Shown here piece by piece: positions 1 through 9,117 of a stretch of DNA of 64,000 nt. Position numbers and translations under genes: made by a program. A model generated the notes under the pieces. The model was not told the DNA's origin, searched no databases, and was given only the letters and a program-made list of their open reading frames with translations. Positions within the stretch are counted from its first letter, which is position 1; every line of letters starts with the position of its first letter. The stretch is from Paraburkholderia nodosa DSM 21604 (GTDB taxonomy: Bacteria; Pseudomonadota; Gammaproteobacteria; Burkholderiales; Burkholderiaceae): contig NZ_JAFA01000027.1 in NCBI RefSeq assembly GCF_000519185.1, positions 48,533-112,532 of the forward strand, given 5' to 3'.

Positions 1-1671
1 ATCCAGCAGCGCGTGCTCGTGGACGAAACGCAGCGCCTGCACCTCACCGCCTCGGACGATGCCGTGCGCCGCGCGCTGCTCTCCGACCCGGTGATATCGT
101 CGCTCAAGAATCCTGACGGCTCGATCAATCTCGACCAGTACAAGCAACTGCTCGCCATGCAGGGCATGACGCCCGAGCAGTACGACGAGCGCGTGCGCTA
201 TAGCCTCGCCATGCAGCAACTGCCGGCGTCGATCATCAGCAGCGCGTTCACGCCGAAGGCGCTCGCGCAGCAGCTCACGGGCCTCTCGGAGCAGCAGCGC
301 GACGTGCAGGGCCTTGCGTTCCACGCGAGCGACTATGCGCCCAAGGTCCAGCCGACCGACGCGCAACTGCAGGCGTACTACGACGCGAACAAGAACGCGT
401 TCGCCACGCCGGCCACGGCGCAGATCCAGTATCTCGTGCTCTCGGCGGCGACGGTTGCCGCCGGCGTGCAGCCGAGCGACGCCGATCTCAAGAAGTACTA
501 CGACGACAACATCGCGCACTATCGCACGCAGGAAGAAGTGCGCGCGAGCCACATCCTGATCACGGTGCCGAAGGACGCGAGCGCCGACGTGCGCAACGCC
601 GCGAAGCAGAAGGCCGAATCGATCCTCGCCGAAGTGAAGGCGCATCCGGATCAGTTCGCGCAGATCGCGCAGAAGGAGTCGCAGGACCCGGGTTCGGCCT
701 CGAAGGGCGGCGACCTCGGCTACTTCGGCCCCGGCATGATCGCGGGCGGCCAGGCGTTCGACGCCGCGGTCTTCAAGCTCAAGAAGGACGAGATCAGCGA
801 CGTGATCCAGTCGGACTTCGGCTATCACATCGTCAAGGTCACGGACCTGAAGCCGGCGGTCACGAAGCCGTTCGACGATGTGAAGGCGCAGATCACGAAC
901 GACGTGAAGGCGCAGCAAGCCGCAAAATTGCTCGCCGACGCGAGCGATGGCTTCACGTCGGTGGTCTACGAGCAGGCGAAGAGCCTGCAGCCGGCCGCGG
1001 ACAAGTACAAGCTGACGATCCAGACGGCCACGGTCACGCCGAAGCCGAATGCAGCGCTGCCGCCGGATAGCCCGCTGAACAACCAGAAGTTCCTCGACGC
1101 AGTTTTCGCGAGCGACTCGGTGAACCAGCACAACAACACCCAGGCGATCGACGTCGGCAACAGCACGCTGATCTCGGCTCACGTGACGAACTACCAGCCG
1201 GCCGCCGTGCCCGCATTCGCCGCGGTCAAGGATGCGGTGCGCCAGAAGGTGGTCGCGCAGCAGGCCGCCGACATGGCGCACAAGGACGGCGAGGCCAGGC
1301 TCGCGGAACTGCAGAAGTCGAAGTCGACCGATGGTTTCTCGTCGGCGCTCAAGGTGTCGCGCAACGACGCTCAAGGGTTGCCGCCCAGCGCGCTGTCCGC
1401 CGTCTTCAAGGCCGATTCGCAGAAGCTGCCCGCTTACGTGGGCGTGGACCTCGGCAACGACGGCTATGCGATCTACCGCGTGAACAGCGTGACCAACGGT
1501 CCGGCCGCAGAAGGCCCGCGTCTGGGCGCCGCGCAGCAGCAGCTGGCCCAGGTGGACGGCCAGTCGCAGGTGCAGGCGTACCTCGACGCGTTGCGCGAGC
1601 GCGCGAAGGTGAAGCTCTACGGTTCGCTCAGTTCGGCCAGCCAGTCGGGCGACGGCGACGGCGCCCAGTAA
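1..1671 (+). CDS. ppiD: PpiD-type periplasmic peptidyl-prolyl isomerase/chaperone, 5' end outside window
   Basis: Inner-membrane-anchored folding factor for outer-membrane and periplasmic proteins. The frame is open from the first base, so the gene begins upstream. About 556 codons are visible against a usual 620-650, so the missing part should be the short cytoplasmic tail and single membrane anchor. A SurA-N-like helical region is followed by a parvulin rotamase domain at about codons 175-285 (EVRASHILI at its start, FGYHIVKV at its end), then a long C-terminal chaperone region. The gene ends at a hairpin terminator shared with the convergent lipoprotein gene. Family assignment is firm; PpiD rather than SurA follows from length and domain order. 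Confidence 0.9.
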   Translation: MQQRVLVDETQRLHLTASDDAVRRALLSDPVISSLKNPDGSINLDQYKQLLAMQGMTPEQYDERVRYSLAMQQLPASIISSAFTPKALAQQLTGLSEQQRDVQGLAFHASDYAPKVQPTDAQLQAYYDANKNAFATPATAQIQYLVLSAATVAAGVQPSDADLKKYYDDNIAHYRTQEEVRASHILITVPKDASADVRNAAKQKAESILAEVKAHPDQFAQIAQKESQDPGSASKGGDLGYFGPGMIAGGQAFDAAVFKLKKDEISDVIQSDFGYHIVKVTDLKPAVTKPFDDVKAQITNDVKAQQAAKLLADASDGFTSVVYEQAKSLQPAADKYKLTIQTATVTPKPNAALPPDSPLNNQKFLDAVFASDSVNQHNNTQAIDVGNSTLISAHVTNYQPAAVPAFAAVKDAVRQKVVAQQAADMAHKDGEARLAELQKSKSTDGFSSALKVSRNDAQGLPPSALSAVFKADSQKLPAYVGVDLGNDGYAIYRVNSVTNGPAAEGPRLGAAQQQLAQVDGQSQVQAYLDALRERAKVKLYGSLSSASQSGDGDGAQ

Positions 1672-1711
1672 GCCCGACCCGCATCAGCCCGCCGGCGTCG
1701 AGAGCCGGCAC

Positions 1712-1744
1712 AAAAAAAGCCCCGCGAAACGTCGCGGGGCTTTT
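1712..1744. terminator. Bidirectional rho-independent terminator
   Basis: A GC-rich stem (GCCCCGCG / CGCGGGGC) is flanked by an A-tract on the left and a T-tract on the right. It therefore works in both directions between the convergent ppiD and lipoprotein genes. Confidence 0.88.
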
Positions 1745-1764
1745 GCGTTCTGGCGAGCGCGAAA

Positions 1765-2112
1765 TCAGAGGCAGGCGCTGATGTCGCTGGTGGCGTCTCC
1801 ACCGGCGCCGCCGCCGGAGCGGAAGCCGACCCACGTCTTCGCGCTGGCGCTCCATGCCGGGCGCACCGTCGCCGCTGCGCCGTTAGGCGGCTGCTGGCCA
1901 GGGACGTAGACGTCGACAGCCTGGCCGTTGGCGAGCACGGACTGCGAGACGACTTGCTGCTGCGACTTGTCGGCCCACTTTTGCGCGATGCATTGCGCAA
2001 CCGTCGCAGGCGGTTGTTGGCTCGTGCCGACGGACTGCGCTCCGCTCGGCATTGGCTGATTGGCGCAGGCAGCCAGTGCTGCCGTAACGACAATGAGAGG
2101 TAAATATTTCAC
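1765..2112 (-). CDS. Small putative lipoprotein, unknown function
   Basis: A 115-residue protein with a lipoprotein signal: a short positively charged start, a hydrophobic stretch and a lipobox LAAC with Cys16. The residue after Cys is Ala, which in the usual sorting rule suggests the outer membrane. The rest is polar, rich in Gln, Ala and Gly, with one further Cys near the C-terminus and no recognisable catalytic motif. A strong ribosome site (GGAGGAAG) lies 6-7 bases before the ATG and supports this start. I do not recognise the family; a DUF-level lipoprotein is the best description. Confidence 0.7.
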   Translation of the reverse strand: MKYLPLIVVTAALAACANQPMPSGAQSVGTSQQPPATVAQCIAQKWADKSQQQVVSQSVLANGQAVDVYVPGQQPPNGAAATVRPAWSASAKTWVGFRSGGGAGGDATSDISACL

Positions 2113-2317
2113 GCTTCTTCCTCCAGTCAGGGTCGGTCGGATTCAGGCAGCGAAGCCTCTCGGGCCCGCATGTCTGATGCAAAAGGTGGCCAATGGCGAG
2201 ACGCAGTTGCCCGCCGCCACGCTGCCTGAGAGGCTCGAGCGGCTTGAACGCGCCAAGGGCTGCGCGCTGGGAAAGGGCGCCCGGTGAGGGTGCCCGCACG
2301 TTTGCCCAGCTGCCGCC

Positions 2318-3091
2318 TCAGCGTCGCACGCCGCTGCCGAGCAGCGGCTTGAGCGTTGGCCACACATTGTCGAGCAGCAAAGGCTGTGCCTGCTGGGTAG
2401 GATGGATCTGATCGGCCTGGAAGAGTTCGGGCTTGTCGGCGAGGCCGGCGAGCAGAAAGGGCACGAGCGGCACGTTCAGTTCTTTTGCAAGCCGCTCGTA
2501 GATGGCGTGGAAGTCACGCGTATAGTCGACCCCGTAGTTGGGCGGCACGTACATGCCGATGAGCACGGGTTTCGCGCCGCCCTTGCGGATCTGCGCGACG
2601 ATGGCGCGCAGATTGCTGTCCGTCGTCGTGAGCGGCACGCCGCGCAGTGCGTCGTTTGCGCCCAGTTCGACGATCACGATCGCGGGCTTGATGCGCTGCA
2701 TGACGAGCGGCAGGCGCGTGAGTCCGCCGCTGGTCGTGTCCCCGCTGATGCTCGCATTCGCAACGTTATAATCGATCCGCTCACTGGCGAGCCGCTGGCG
2801 CAGCAGGGCCACCCAGCCCGTATCGCGCGGCAGGCCGTATTCGGCGGAAAGGCTGTCGCCGAGTACGACGACGTTCGGTTTTGCCGTGGCAGCGGGGTTC
2901 GTCGCCGCGTTGGCCGTGGAAACGGGCGAGGCCGCGAGCGCGGTGCCGGTCATGCCACATAAGGCGCCGAGCAGGGCAACGGCGGTCAAGGTCGCGATAG
3001 CGGCAAACGCGCTGAAGCGGGACGAAGCGCGGGAAAGGGCGGCGCGCCGCGCGGCGCGCTTCTGGTTCACGGCTAACCTGTGCATCATCAT
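2318..3091 (-). CDS. tesA: TesA-type SGNH esterase / acyl-CoA thioesterase I (periplasmic)
   Basis: Hydrolyses esters and acyl thioesters in the periplasm. All SGNH blocks are visible: GDSLS with nucleophile Ser80, the Gly block at SGDTTSGG, ELGANDAL for Asn, and DQIHPTQ supplying the Asp-His pair. A long N-terminal segment (about residues 25-55) forms a hydrophobic signal ending ALAAS. The length of 257 exceeds E. coli TesA (208) mainly because of this leader and an Ala/Thr-rich linker. Three successive Met codons (3083-3091) are possible starts, and none has a clear ribosome site. It is divergent from an ABC ATPase, the same arrangement as E. coli tesA/ybbA. Confidence 0.9.
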   Translation of the reverse strand: MMMHRLAVNQKRAARRAALSRASSRFSAFAAIATLTAVALLGALCGMTGTALAASPVSTANAATNPAATAKPNVVVLGDSLSAEYGLPRDTGWVALLRQRLASERIDYNVANASISGDTTSGGLTRLPLVMQRIKPAIVIVELGANDALRGVPLTTTDSNLRAIVAQIRKGGAKPVLIGMYVPPNYGVDYTRDFHAIYERLAKELNVPLVPFLLAGLADKPELFQADQIHPTQQAQPLLLDNVWPTLKPLLGSGVRR

Positions 3092-3097
3092 GTGCGA

Positions 3098-3838
3098 ATG
3101 AATAGCGATCCAGTCATCGAAGTACGGGGTTTGAGCAAGCGGGTCACCGACGCCACCGGCGAGCTGACGATCCTCGACGGCATCGACCTCACCGTGCAGG
3201 CGGGCGGGAGCGTGGCGATCGTCGGCGCGTCCGGCTCCGGCAAGTCGACGCTGCTCGGCCTGCTGGCCGGCCTCGACAGCGCGAGCGCCGGTTCGGTGCG
3301 CCTGCTAGGCCATGAGCTTACCGGCATGGCCGAAGATCAGCGCGCGGCGCTGCGCAACGGCTCGGTGGGCTTCGTGTTCCAGTCGTTCCAGTTGATGCCG
3401 CATCTCACCGCTTTGGAGAACGTCGCGCTGCCGCTCGAACTGCAGGGCGGCATGTCGACGCGTGATGCTTTCTCCCGCGCGCGCACGCTGCTCGAGCGCG
3501 TGGGTCTTGCCGAGCGCACGGGCCACTACCCGAAGCTGCTCTCGGGCGGCGAGCAGCAACGCGTGGCGCTCGCCCGCGCGTTCGTGACGAGCCCCGCCGT
3601 GCTGTTCGCCGACGAGCCCACCGGCAGTCTCGACGCCGCCACGGGCCACGCCGTCATCGACCTGATGTTCGAACTCAATCGCGCCAACGGCGCGACGCTC
3701 GTGCTCGTCACCCACGACGTCGATCTCGCGCAGCGCTGTGACGCCATCATCACGATCGAGGCTGGCCACCGCGTGCCCAACGCGCCGCATGGCGCGGCAG
3801 CCTCGCGCAACGCGAGCAATGTCGAAGCCGGGCGTTAG
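3098..3838 (+). CDS. ybbA: ABC transporter ATP-binding protein, YbbA/LolD family
   Basis: Cytoplasmic ATPase of the MacB/LolD group that drives envelope transport or lipoprotein handling with a permease partner. It shows Walker A GASGSGKST, signature LSGGEQQRVALARAF, Walker B VLFADEPTGSLD and the switch His in LVTHD. It has 246 residues from the ATG at 3098; an upstream in-frame GTG at 3080 would add six residues but would overlap tesA further. In E. coli the next gene is the permease ybbP. Here pgi follows on the opposite strand, so the permease is not adjacent. The substrate is unknown. Confidence 0.88.
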   Translation: MNSDPVIEVRGLSKRVTDATGELTILDGIDLTVQAGGSVAIVGASGSGKSTLLGLLAGLDSASAGSVRLLGHELTGMAEDQRAALRNGSVGFVFQSFQLMPHLTALENVALPLELQGGMSTRDAFSRARTLLERVGLAERTGHYPKLLSGGEQQRVALARAFVTSPAVLFADEPTGSLDAATGHAVIDLMFELNRANGATLVLVTHDVDLAQRCDAIITIEAGHRVPNAPHGAAASRNASNVEAGR

Positions 3839-3853
3839 CGCCTGACCATCGAA

Positions 3854-3880
3854 CGGCGTGCGCAGCGCATGCGCACGCCG
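3854..3880. terminator. Strong hairpin between convergent ybbA and pgi
   Basis: Perfect 11-bp arms (CGGCGTGCGCA / TGCGCACGCCG) surround a 5-base loop. There is no clean T-tract, so it may act as a transcription barrier or mRNA 3' end rather than a textbook intrinsic terminator. Confidence 0.5.
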
Positions 3881-3892
3881 CCTCTGCCCGAT

Positions 3893-5512
3893 TTAGCGCT
3901 TGAGCGCCGCGCGGGCGCGCGCGATCAGCGCGGCCGTGGACGAATCGTGCCGCTTCACATCGGCGCTTGCCGCGTTCAGGTCGGCTTCGACCACCTTGCC
4001 GAGGATCTTGCCGAGTTCCACGCCCCACTGGTCGAACGGGTTGATGTCCCACACGGAAGCCTGCACGAGCACCTTGTGCTCATAGAGCGCGATGATCGCG
4101 CCGAGCGAGCGCGCGGTGAGCGCGTCGACGAGCAGCGTGGTGGTCGGCCGGTTGCCGGGGAACATGATGTGCGGCACGAGTTCGGGCTTGTCCGGGCCCG
4201 CGATCTTGCGCGCTTCTTCCTCGGTGCGGCCAAGCATCAGCGCCTCGCTCTGCGCAAAGCAGTTCGCGAGCAGCTTCGGTTGATGGTCGGCCAGCGGATG
4301 CTCGGGCGTGAGCACGGCGATGAAGTCGATCGGCACGATCGTCGTACCTTGGTGCAGCATCTGGAAGAACGCGTGCTGGCCGTTCGTGCCGGGCTCGCCC
4401 CAGGTGATCGCCGAGGTCGCGTAATCGACGAACTTGCCGTCGAGGCGCGCCGACTTGCCGTTGCTCTCCATTTCGAGTTGCTGGAGATACGAAGGCAGGA
4501 AGTGCAACGCTTCGGAGTAGGGCGCAACGAGATAGCTCTGCGAGCCGAAGAAGTTGCGATACCAGACACCGATCATGCCGAGCAGCACGGGCAGGTTCTT
4601 CTCCAGCGGCGCTTCGCGGAAGTGCTTGTCCATGTCGTGCGCGCCGGCGAGCAGTTCGTCGAACTGCTGCGGCCCGATGGCGATCATGATCGAGAGGCCC
4701 ACGGCCGACCACAACGAGTAGCGGCCGCCGACCCAGTCCCACATCTCGAACACGTTTTCCCTGGCGATGCCGAACTTTACGACTTCGGCCGGATTGGCCG
4801 AGACGCCCACGAAGTGCTTCGCGAGTTCGCCTTCCGGGCAGCCGTGTTTCACGAACCAGTCGCGCATCGACAGCGCGTTGGTCATGGTTTCGAGCGTCGT
4901 GAACGTCTTCGAGACGATGATCGCCAGCGTCTCTTCCGGATCGATGTTTTCGATCGTCCGCCACAGGTCCGCGCCGTCGACGTTCGAGACGAAGTGCGAG
5001 GTGATCTCGGGTAGTTCGAGATGCTTGAGCGCGTGCACGACCATTTTCGGCCCGAGATCCGAGCCGCCGATGCCGATATTCACGACATGGCGGATGCGCT
5101 TGCCCGTGTAGCCGGTCCACGCGCCGCTGCGCACGGCGTCGGCGAACTTCGCCATCTTCGCGCGCTCGGCCGCGATCTGGGCGTGGAACGGGGCGTCGGC
5201 TTCGGTGGCGCGCAAGGCGGTGTGCAGCGCCGCGCGGCCTTCAGTCGGGTTGACGACTTCGCCCTTGAACATCGCATCGCGGCGCGCTTCCACGCCGGCC
5301 TCGCGAGCGAGCTGCACGAGCAGCTTGAGCGTGGCGTCGGTGATGCGGTTCTTCGAGAAGTCGGCGCCGAGACCGGCGCCTGCGAACGTGAAGCGTTCGG
5401 CGCGCGTCGGCGCCGGGTCGTTGGCGGGGGCGAACCAGTCGCGCAGCTTTTCGTCGCGGATCTGTTCGTAATGCGTCTGTAGCGCGGACCAGGCGGGGAG
5501 CGGATTCGTCAT
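3893..5512 (-). CDS. pgi: Glucose-6-phosphate isomerase
   Basis: Interconverts glucose 6-phosphate and fructose 6-phosphate in the cytosol. In Entner-Doudoroff users such as Burkholderia it mainly serves gluconeogenic recycling. At 539 residues it is the normal bacterial length. Family signatures are visible: GIGGSDLGP near residue 147, SKTFTTLETMTN, GGRYSLWSAVG, the GTNGQHAFFQ substrate loop, and a C-terminal helix with the catalytic Lys region (SVWDINPFDQWGVELGK). It is a single gene, convergent with ybbA. No strong ribosome site is visible before the ATG. Confidence 0.98.
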   Translation of the reverse strand: MTNPLPAWSALQTHYEQIRDEKLRDWFAPANDPAPTRAERFTFAGAGLGADFSKNRITDATLKLLVQLAREAGVEARRDAMFKGEVVNPTEGRAALHTALRATEADAPFHAQIAAERAKMAKFADAVRSGAWTGYTGKRIRHVVNIGIGGSDLGPKMVVHALKHLELPEITSHFVSNVDGADLWRTIENIDPEETLAIIVSKTFTTLETMTNALSMRDWFVKHGCPEGELAKHFVGVSANPAEVVKFGIARENVFEMWDWVGGRYSLWSAVGLSIMIAIGPQQFDELLAGAHDMDKHFREAPLEKNLPVLLGMIGVWYRNFFGSQSYLVAPYSEALHFLPSYLQQLEMESNGKSARLDGKFVDYATSAITWGEPGTNGQHAFFQMLHQGTTIVPIDFIAVLTPEHPLADHQPKLLANCFAQSEALMLGRTEEEARKIAGPDKPELVPHIMFPGNRPTTTLLVDALTARSLGAIIALYEHKVLVQASVWDINPFDQWGVELGKILGKVVEADLNAASADVKRHDSSTAALIARARAALKR

Positions 5513-5766
5513 GTTCGTCTAGCGAGGGATCACGAATGGAGGGCGGCAGGTGCGGTTCGCCGGTCAGGCCGAACGCGCGCTTCGCGCGCCGCGGGGAAGC
5601 ACGGGCCGCCTCCGGTGGAAGACGGCGTGCGGAGGATCAGTATAGCGGCCTCGCGCGACACTGCGCAGCGTTGTGATACCTGCGGCCGTGCAAGGCGCGG
5701 GAGGTGGGACGAGCGTGGGTGTGAAGCAAGCCGCGTGCCGCGCGAGCGGGCGTGCGGGATGCACCC

Positions 5767-7359
5767 TCAGGCTGCATAAGTCGGCGCGTAAAAGAGTCGG
5801 TTCATCAGCTGGCGCACGGCTGGCGCGAGTTCGCCCGCCGTGAGACCCGCGGGACCGTCGCCTTGAGCGCACAGTGTGTCGGCGGCGAGGCCGTGCAGGT
5901 AGACGCCCGCGAGCGCCGCCTCGTAGGGCGGCACGCGCTGGGCCAGCAGCGCGCCGATCATGCCGCCGAGCACGTCGCCGGTGCCGCCCGTGGCGAGGCC
6001 TGCGTTGCCGGTGGGGTTGACGGCGACGCGGCCGTCGGGCGCGGCGATCACGGTGCCGCTGCCCTTGAGCACGGCAACCGCCGCGTAGCGGTCGGCAAGT
6101 GCTCGCGCTGCGGCGAGGCGGTCGCGCTGTACCTGGGCGGTGTCGCAGCCGAGCAGGCGCGCCGCTTCGAGCGGATGCGGTGTGAGCACGCAAGGCGCCC
6201 CGCGCGCGGCGGCCGACTGCGCGACGTGCGCCGCGAGCGCCTCGTCGCGCGCGACGAGATTGAGCGCATCGGCATCGAGGAGCACGGGGGCGTGCAGGCG
6301 CAGGATGGCGTCAACGAGCTGGCGCGCCGACGCGCTGCCGCCCATGCCGCAGCCCGCGGCGACGGCGTCCATCGCGCCGAGCGCGAGTTTGGCCGCCGCG
6401 TGCAGCATGAGTTCGGGGTGCGGGGCGTCGTAGGGCGGCGCGTCGCTGCCGAGAAAGCCCACGTGAACCTTGCCCGCGCCGGTGAGCAGCGCCGCGCGCG
6501 CCGCGAGAATCGGCGCGCCGCACATACCCGTGTCGCCGCCCACGACGGCGAGCGTGCCGAACGTGCCCTTGTGGGTGGCGAAGTCGCGTGCGGGCAGCGC
6601 GGCGGCGAAGAGCGCGGGCGCGTTCAGGCGCCCGGCGCCCGGCGTGCCTTCGGTGTCGATGCCGATCGGCGCGACCGCGACCGCGCCTGCGTAGTCGCGC
6701 CCGACACCCGTGTACAGGCCGGGTTTGGCGGCGATGAAGGTCACGGTATGGGTCGCGCGCACCGCCGGGCCGCTGCCGACCACGTTGCCGGTGTCGCTGT
6801 CGAGGCCGCTCGGCACGTCGAGCGCGAGCACATGGCCATGGCTGCGCGCGCGTGCCGAGAGCATCTCGGCGAGTTCGGCGAACACGCCTTCGAGCCCGCG
6901 CGCGAGGCCGATGCCGAACATCCCGTCGACGAGCCAGCCGTAAGCGTCGAACGATGCGGGCGCCGACGCGGCGATGGGCACGCCCGCCGCGCGCGCCTCG
7001 GCGAGCGCCCAGCACGCGTCGTCGGGCTTGACCTCGACGGGCATGCAAACTTCCACTGCGACGCCCGCGCGATGCAGTTCGGTGGCGACGACGAGGGCGT
7101 CACCACCGTTGTTGCCAGGCCCGGCGGCGAACCAGACGGGCTTGTCGCTCGCCGACGAGGGCGCATGCGCGAGCTGCTCGCTCAGGAAGTGCGCGGCGGC
7201 GGCGCCTGCGCGCGCCATGAGCGCGTGAGCAGGCAGAGCCGACTGCGCTGCGACTTCGGCCTTGCGCAACTGTTCGACGGCAAGCAGCGGGACCGCACGA
7301 TCGTGCGGGTAGACGAGCACCGGTTGCCCGGTGCCAGAGGAGTGTGGAGCGTGCGTCAT
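5767..7359 (-). CDS. nnr: Bifunctional NAD(P)HX epimerase / ADP-dependent NAD(P)HX dehydratase
   Basis: Repairs hydrated NADH and NADPH. The N-terminal half is the YjeF_N epimerase (AGPGNNGGDALVVA). The C-terminal half is the ribokinase-fold dehydratase with GGDTGMCGAP, LTPHPLEAARLLG and the nucleotide loop GGTGDVLGGMIGALLAQ. Starting at the ATG at 7359 gives 530 residues and begins MTHAPHSSG. A longer upstream frame has low-complexity Arg/Pro content and is unlikely to be translated. The fusion is standard in many bacteria. It probably shares a transcript with the dadA-like gene 120 bp upstream. Confidence 0.93.
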   Translation of the reverse strand: MTHAPHSSGTGQPVLVYPHDRAVPLLAVEQLRKAEVAAQSALPAHALMARAGAAAAHFLSEQLAHAPSSASDKPVWFAAGPGNNGGDALVVATELHRAGVAVEVCMPVEVKPDDACWALAEARAAGVPIAASAPASFDAYGWLVDGMFGIGLARGLEGVFAELAEMLSARARSHGHVLALDVPSGLDSDTGNVVGSGPAVRATHTVTFIAAKPGLYTGVGRDYAGAVAVAPIGIDTEGTPGAGRLNAPALFAAALPARDFATHKGTFGTLAVVGGDTGMCGAPILAARAALLTGAGKVHVGFLGSDAPPYDAPHPELMLHAAAKLALGAMDAVAAGCGMGGSASARQLVDAILRLHAPVLLDADALNLVARDEALAAHVAQSAAARGAPCVLTPHPLEAARLLGCDTAQVQRDRLAAARALADRYAAVAVLKGSGTVIAAPDGRVAVNPTGNAGLATGGTGDVLGGMIGALLAQRVPPYEAALAGVYLHGLAADTLCAQGDGPAGLTAGELAPAVRQLMNRLFYAPTYAA

Positions 7360-7479
7360 GACGATGCGGTCCAGAGAGGCGACATCGCAACGATACCCGA
7401 GCAAGCGCTCAGACGGCACGCCCCAGGCGCGCGGTGGACGGGCGCGGCGGCGCGGCAACGCCGCACACGCGAGCGCCGC

Positions 7480-8775
7480 TCAATCGCGGCCCGGCTGGAG
7501 CGCCTTGATGGTATCGGCCGGCAGTTCAGGCGCGGTGTTCGAGATCTGCTGGGCGATGAGACGCGCCGAGCCGAGCGAAAGCGCCCAGCCTGCCGGCCCG
7601 TGGCCTGCGTTGACGTAGAGGCGCGGATGGCTCACGCTGCCGACCGCCGGCAGGCCGTCGGCGGAAAGCAGCTTCATGCCCTCCCACGCGAGCGCGGCCG
7701 AAATGCGCGCGGCGCCCGGCGCCCAGTCGCGCGACGCCTCGCCGAGCAGCGCGAGGGCGTCTTCGGTGAGCGCCTCGGGCAGCGCGTCGTCGACTTCCTG
7801 CGCGCGCAGCAGCACGGCGGCGCCCGATATGCGCAGCCGGTGATTCATGCGCGCGATGGCGATGCGCTTGCCGGCATCGACGATCGTGGTCTGCGGCACG
7901 CATTCCTCGTGCGCCACCGGCGAATTGAGCGTGTGCATGCGCAGCGGATAAAACGGCATCTTGAGGCCGAGCGGTGTCAGAAGCTGCGGCGTTTGTGCGC
8001 CCGCGGCGACCACGACGGCGTCGCCCGAGATCACCTCGACGTCGCGCGAGCGGCCCGCTTCGTGCGCAGGCGGCGCGAGTTCCACGGCCGCGCGCCGGTC
8101 TTCCAGGCGGATTGCGCTGACCTCGCGGCTCATCTCGAACTGCACGCCGCCCTGGGCGTCGAGCACCTGCTTGAGCAGCTTCACGAAGAGCGGGCAGTTG
8201 GCGACCCGGCCGGTCTCGAAGCGCACGCCGCCTGCAAACGGCGGATCGGCGGGGATGGCATGGTCGAAAGCCACGCATTCCGCGGGCGAAAGCGCGTGGT
8301 GCGGCGTCTCGAAGCGCCGCAGCAGCTCGAGGGCCGGTTGTGTGAGCGACCATTCGTCGTTGCCGCGCACGAGGTAGAGCAGGCCGTCGCGCTGCTCGTA
8401 ATCGAGCTGGAAGCGCGCGTCGATGTCGGCGAGCGCCGCTTGCGCCGAGTCGATGAGCGGACGCAGCAGCGCATAGCGCTCGGCGAACGCCTCGGAGCCG
8501 TGCAGCGTGGCAAGGCGCTTGGCGAAACCGTGCGCCTGGCCGCGCCAGCCTGTCTTGCTGATCACGCCGCCGGACGACTGACGGCCATTGCGCAGGAAGG
8601 TGGGGCCGAACCAGACGTCGAGCGGCGTGGGCAGCGCAATGCCGCTATGCCCGTAGGTCGCGCCTTGCGCGACAGTGGCGTGGCGTTCGATCACGCAGAC
8701 GCGATGCCCGGCCGCGCGCAGCTGCCAGGCGGTAGCGATGCCGGCGATTCCGCCGCCGATGACGATGACATCCAT
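7480..8775 (-). CDS. DadA-type FAD-dependent D-amino-acid dehydrogenase
   Basis: Flavoenzyme that oxidatively deaminates D-amino acids and passes electrons to the respiratory chain. The N-terminal FAD-binding motif VIVIGGGIAGIATAWQL is at residues 3-19, and a C-terminal FAD segment (LYVNAGHGPAGWALSLGSA) matches the DadA/GlyOx family. The start at 8775 places the dinucleotide motif right at the N-terminus, as is normal, and gives 431 residues, the usual length. No alanine racemase gene is adjacent, so substrate choice is open and a secondary DadA paralogue is possible. It is divergent from purL. Confidence 0.88.
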   Translation of the reverse strand: MDVIVIGGGIAGIATAWQLRAAGHRVCVIERHATVAQGATYGHSGIALPTPLDVWFGPTFLRNGRQSSGGVISKTGWRGQAHGFAKRLATLHGSEAFAERYALLRPLIDSAQAALADIDARFQLDYEQRDGLLYLVRGNDEWSLTQPALELLRRFETPHHALSPAECVAFDHAIPADPPFAGGVRFETGRVANCPLFVKLLKQVLDAQGGVQFEMSREVSAIRLEDRRAAVELAPPAHEAGRSRDVEVISGDAVVVAAGAQTPQLLTPLGLKMPFYPLRMHTLNSPVAHEECVPQTTIVDAGKRIAIARMNHRLRISGAAVLLRAQEVDDALPEALTEDALALLGEASRDWAPGAARISAALAWEGMKLLSADGLPAVGSVSHPRLYVNAGHGPAGWALSLGSARLIAQQISNTAPELPADTIKALQPGRD

Positions 8776-8987
8776 GACGATACGATCTGCAGGCAGGTGG
8801 CGCTCGCTCGGGTGAGGGCGTCCTGCCGAAGGTGGGGCGTGCAGCGCGCCGAAGCCATGCCCGGGTGCGCCGATCAGACGAAACGCGCAATCATAGCAGC
8901 GAAAGCGTCCGCATCGCCATGCGCGAGGCCGGCTTGCCACACGCGTGGTGCACGGCCGCCGGGGCGGTCAGGACAAGCCTTCCGGGT

Positions 8988-8993
8988 TATAAT
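8988..8993 (+). promoter_or_regulatory. Likely purL -10 box (TATAAT)
   Basis: A perfect TATAAT sits in otherwise GC-rich DNA 124 bases before the purL ATG. The -35 is poor (a CGGTCA-like hexamer at 17-base spacing), which suggests activator help or a weak -35. Transcription would begin near base 9000. Confidence 0.55.
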
Positions 8994-9077
8994 CGCGGTC
9001 TCCCTTCGCCTGACCGTCGCCATCCCCCGCGCGACGCATCGCCACCTTGCGACGTGTTTCGCGCGAGGCGAAGCCGC

Positions 9078-9107
9078 GACGCAACTCTGACGCAACCTCG
9101 ACGCAAC
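9078..9107 (+). repeat. Three GACGCAAC repeats at exact 11-base spacing in purL leader
   Basis: Copies begin at 9078, 9089 and 9100, ending 10 bases before the purL start codon. They lie in the predicted 5' untranslated region, where no Shine-Dalgarno sequence is visible. Confidence 0.8.
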
Positions 9108-9117
9108 GCCCCAGTCC

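Larger units (their letters stand above)
8776..9117. other. 342-bp divergent intergenic region between dadA-like gene and purL
   Basis: No convincing gene is present. It holds a consensus -10 box for purL and a leader of about 118 bases with three 8-mer repeats, described separately. No obvious promoter was identified for the dadA-like gene on the other strand. Confidence 0.7.

Noticed and set aside
5752..9090. A 1112-codon plus-strand frame opposite nnr and the dadA-like gene
   Set aside because: It is antisense to two clearly recognised enzymes, has Arg/His/Gly-rich low-complexity composition, and shows no domain.
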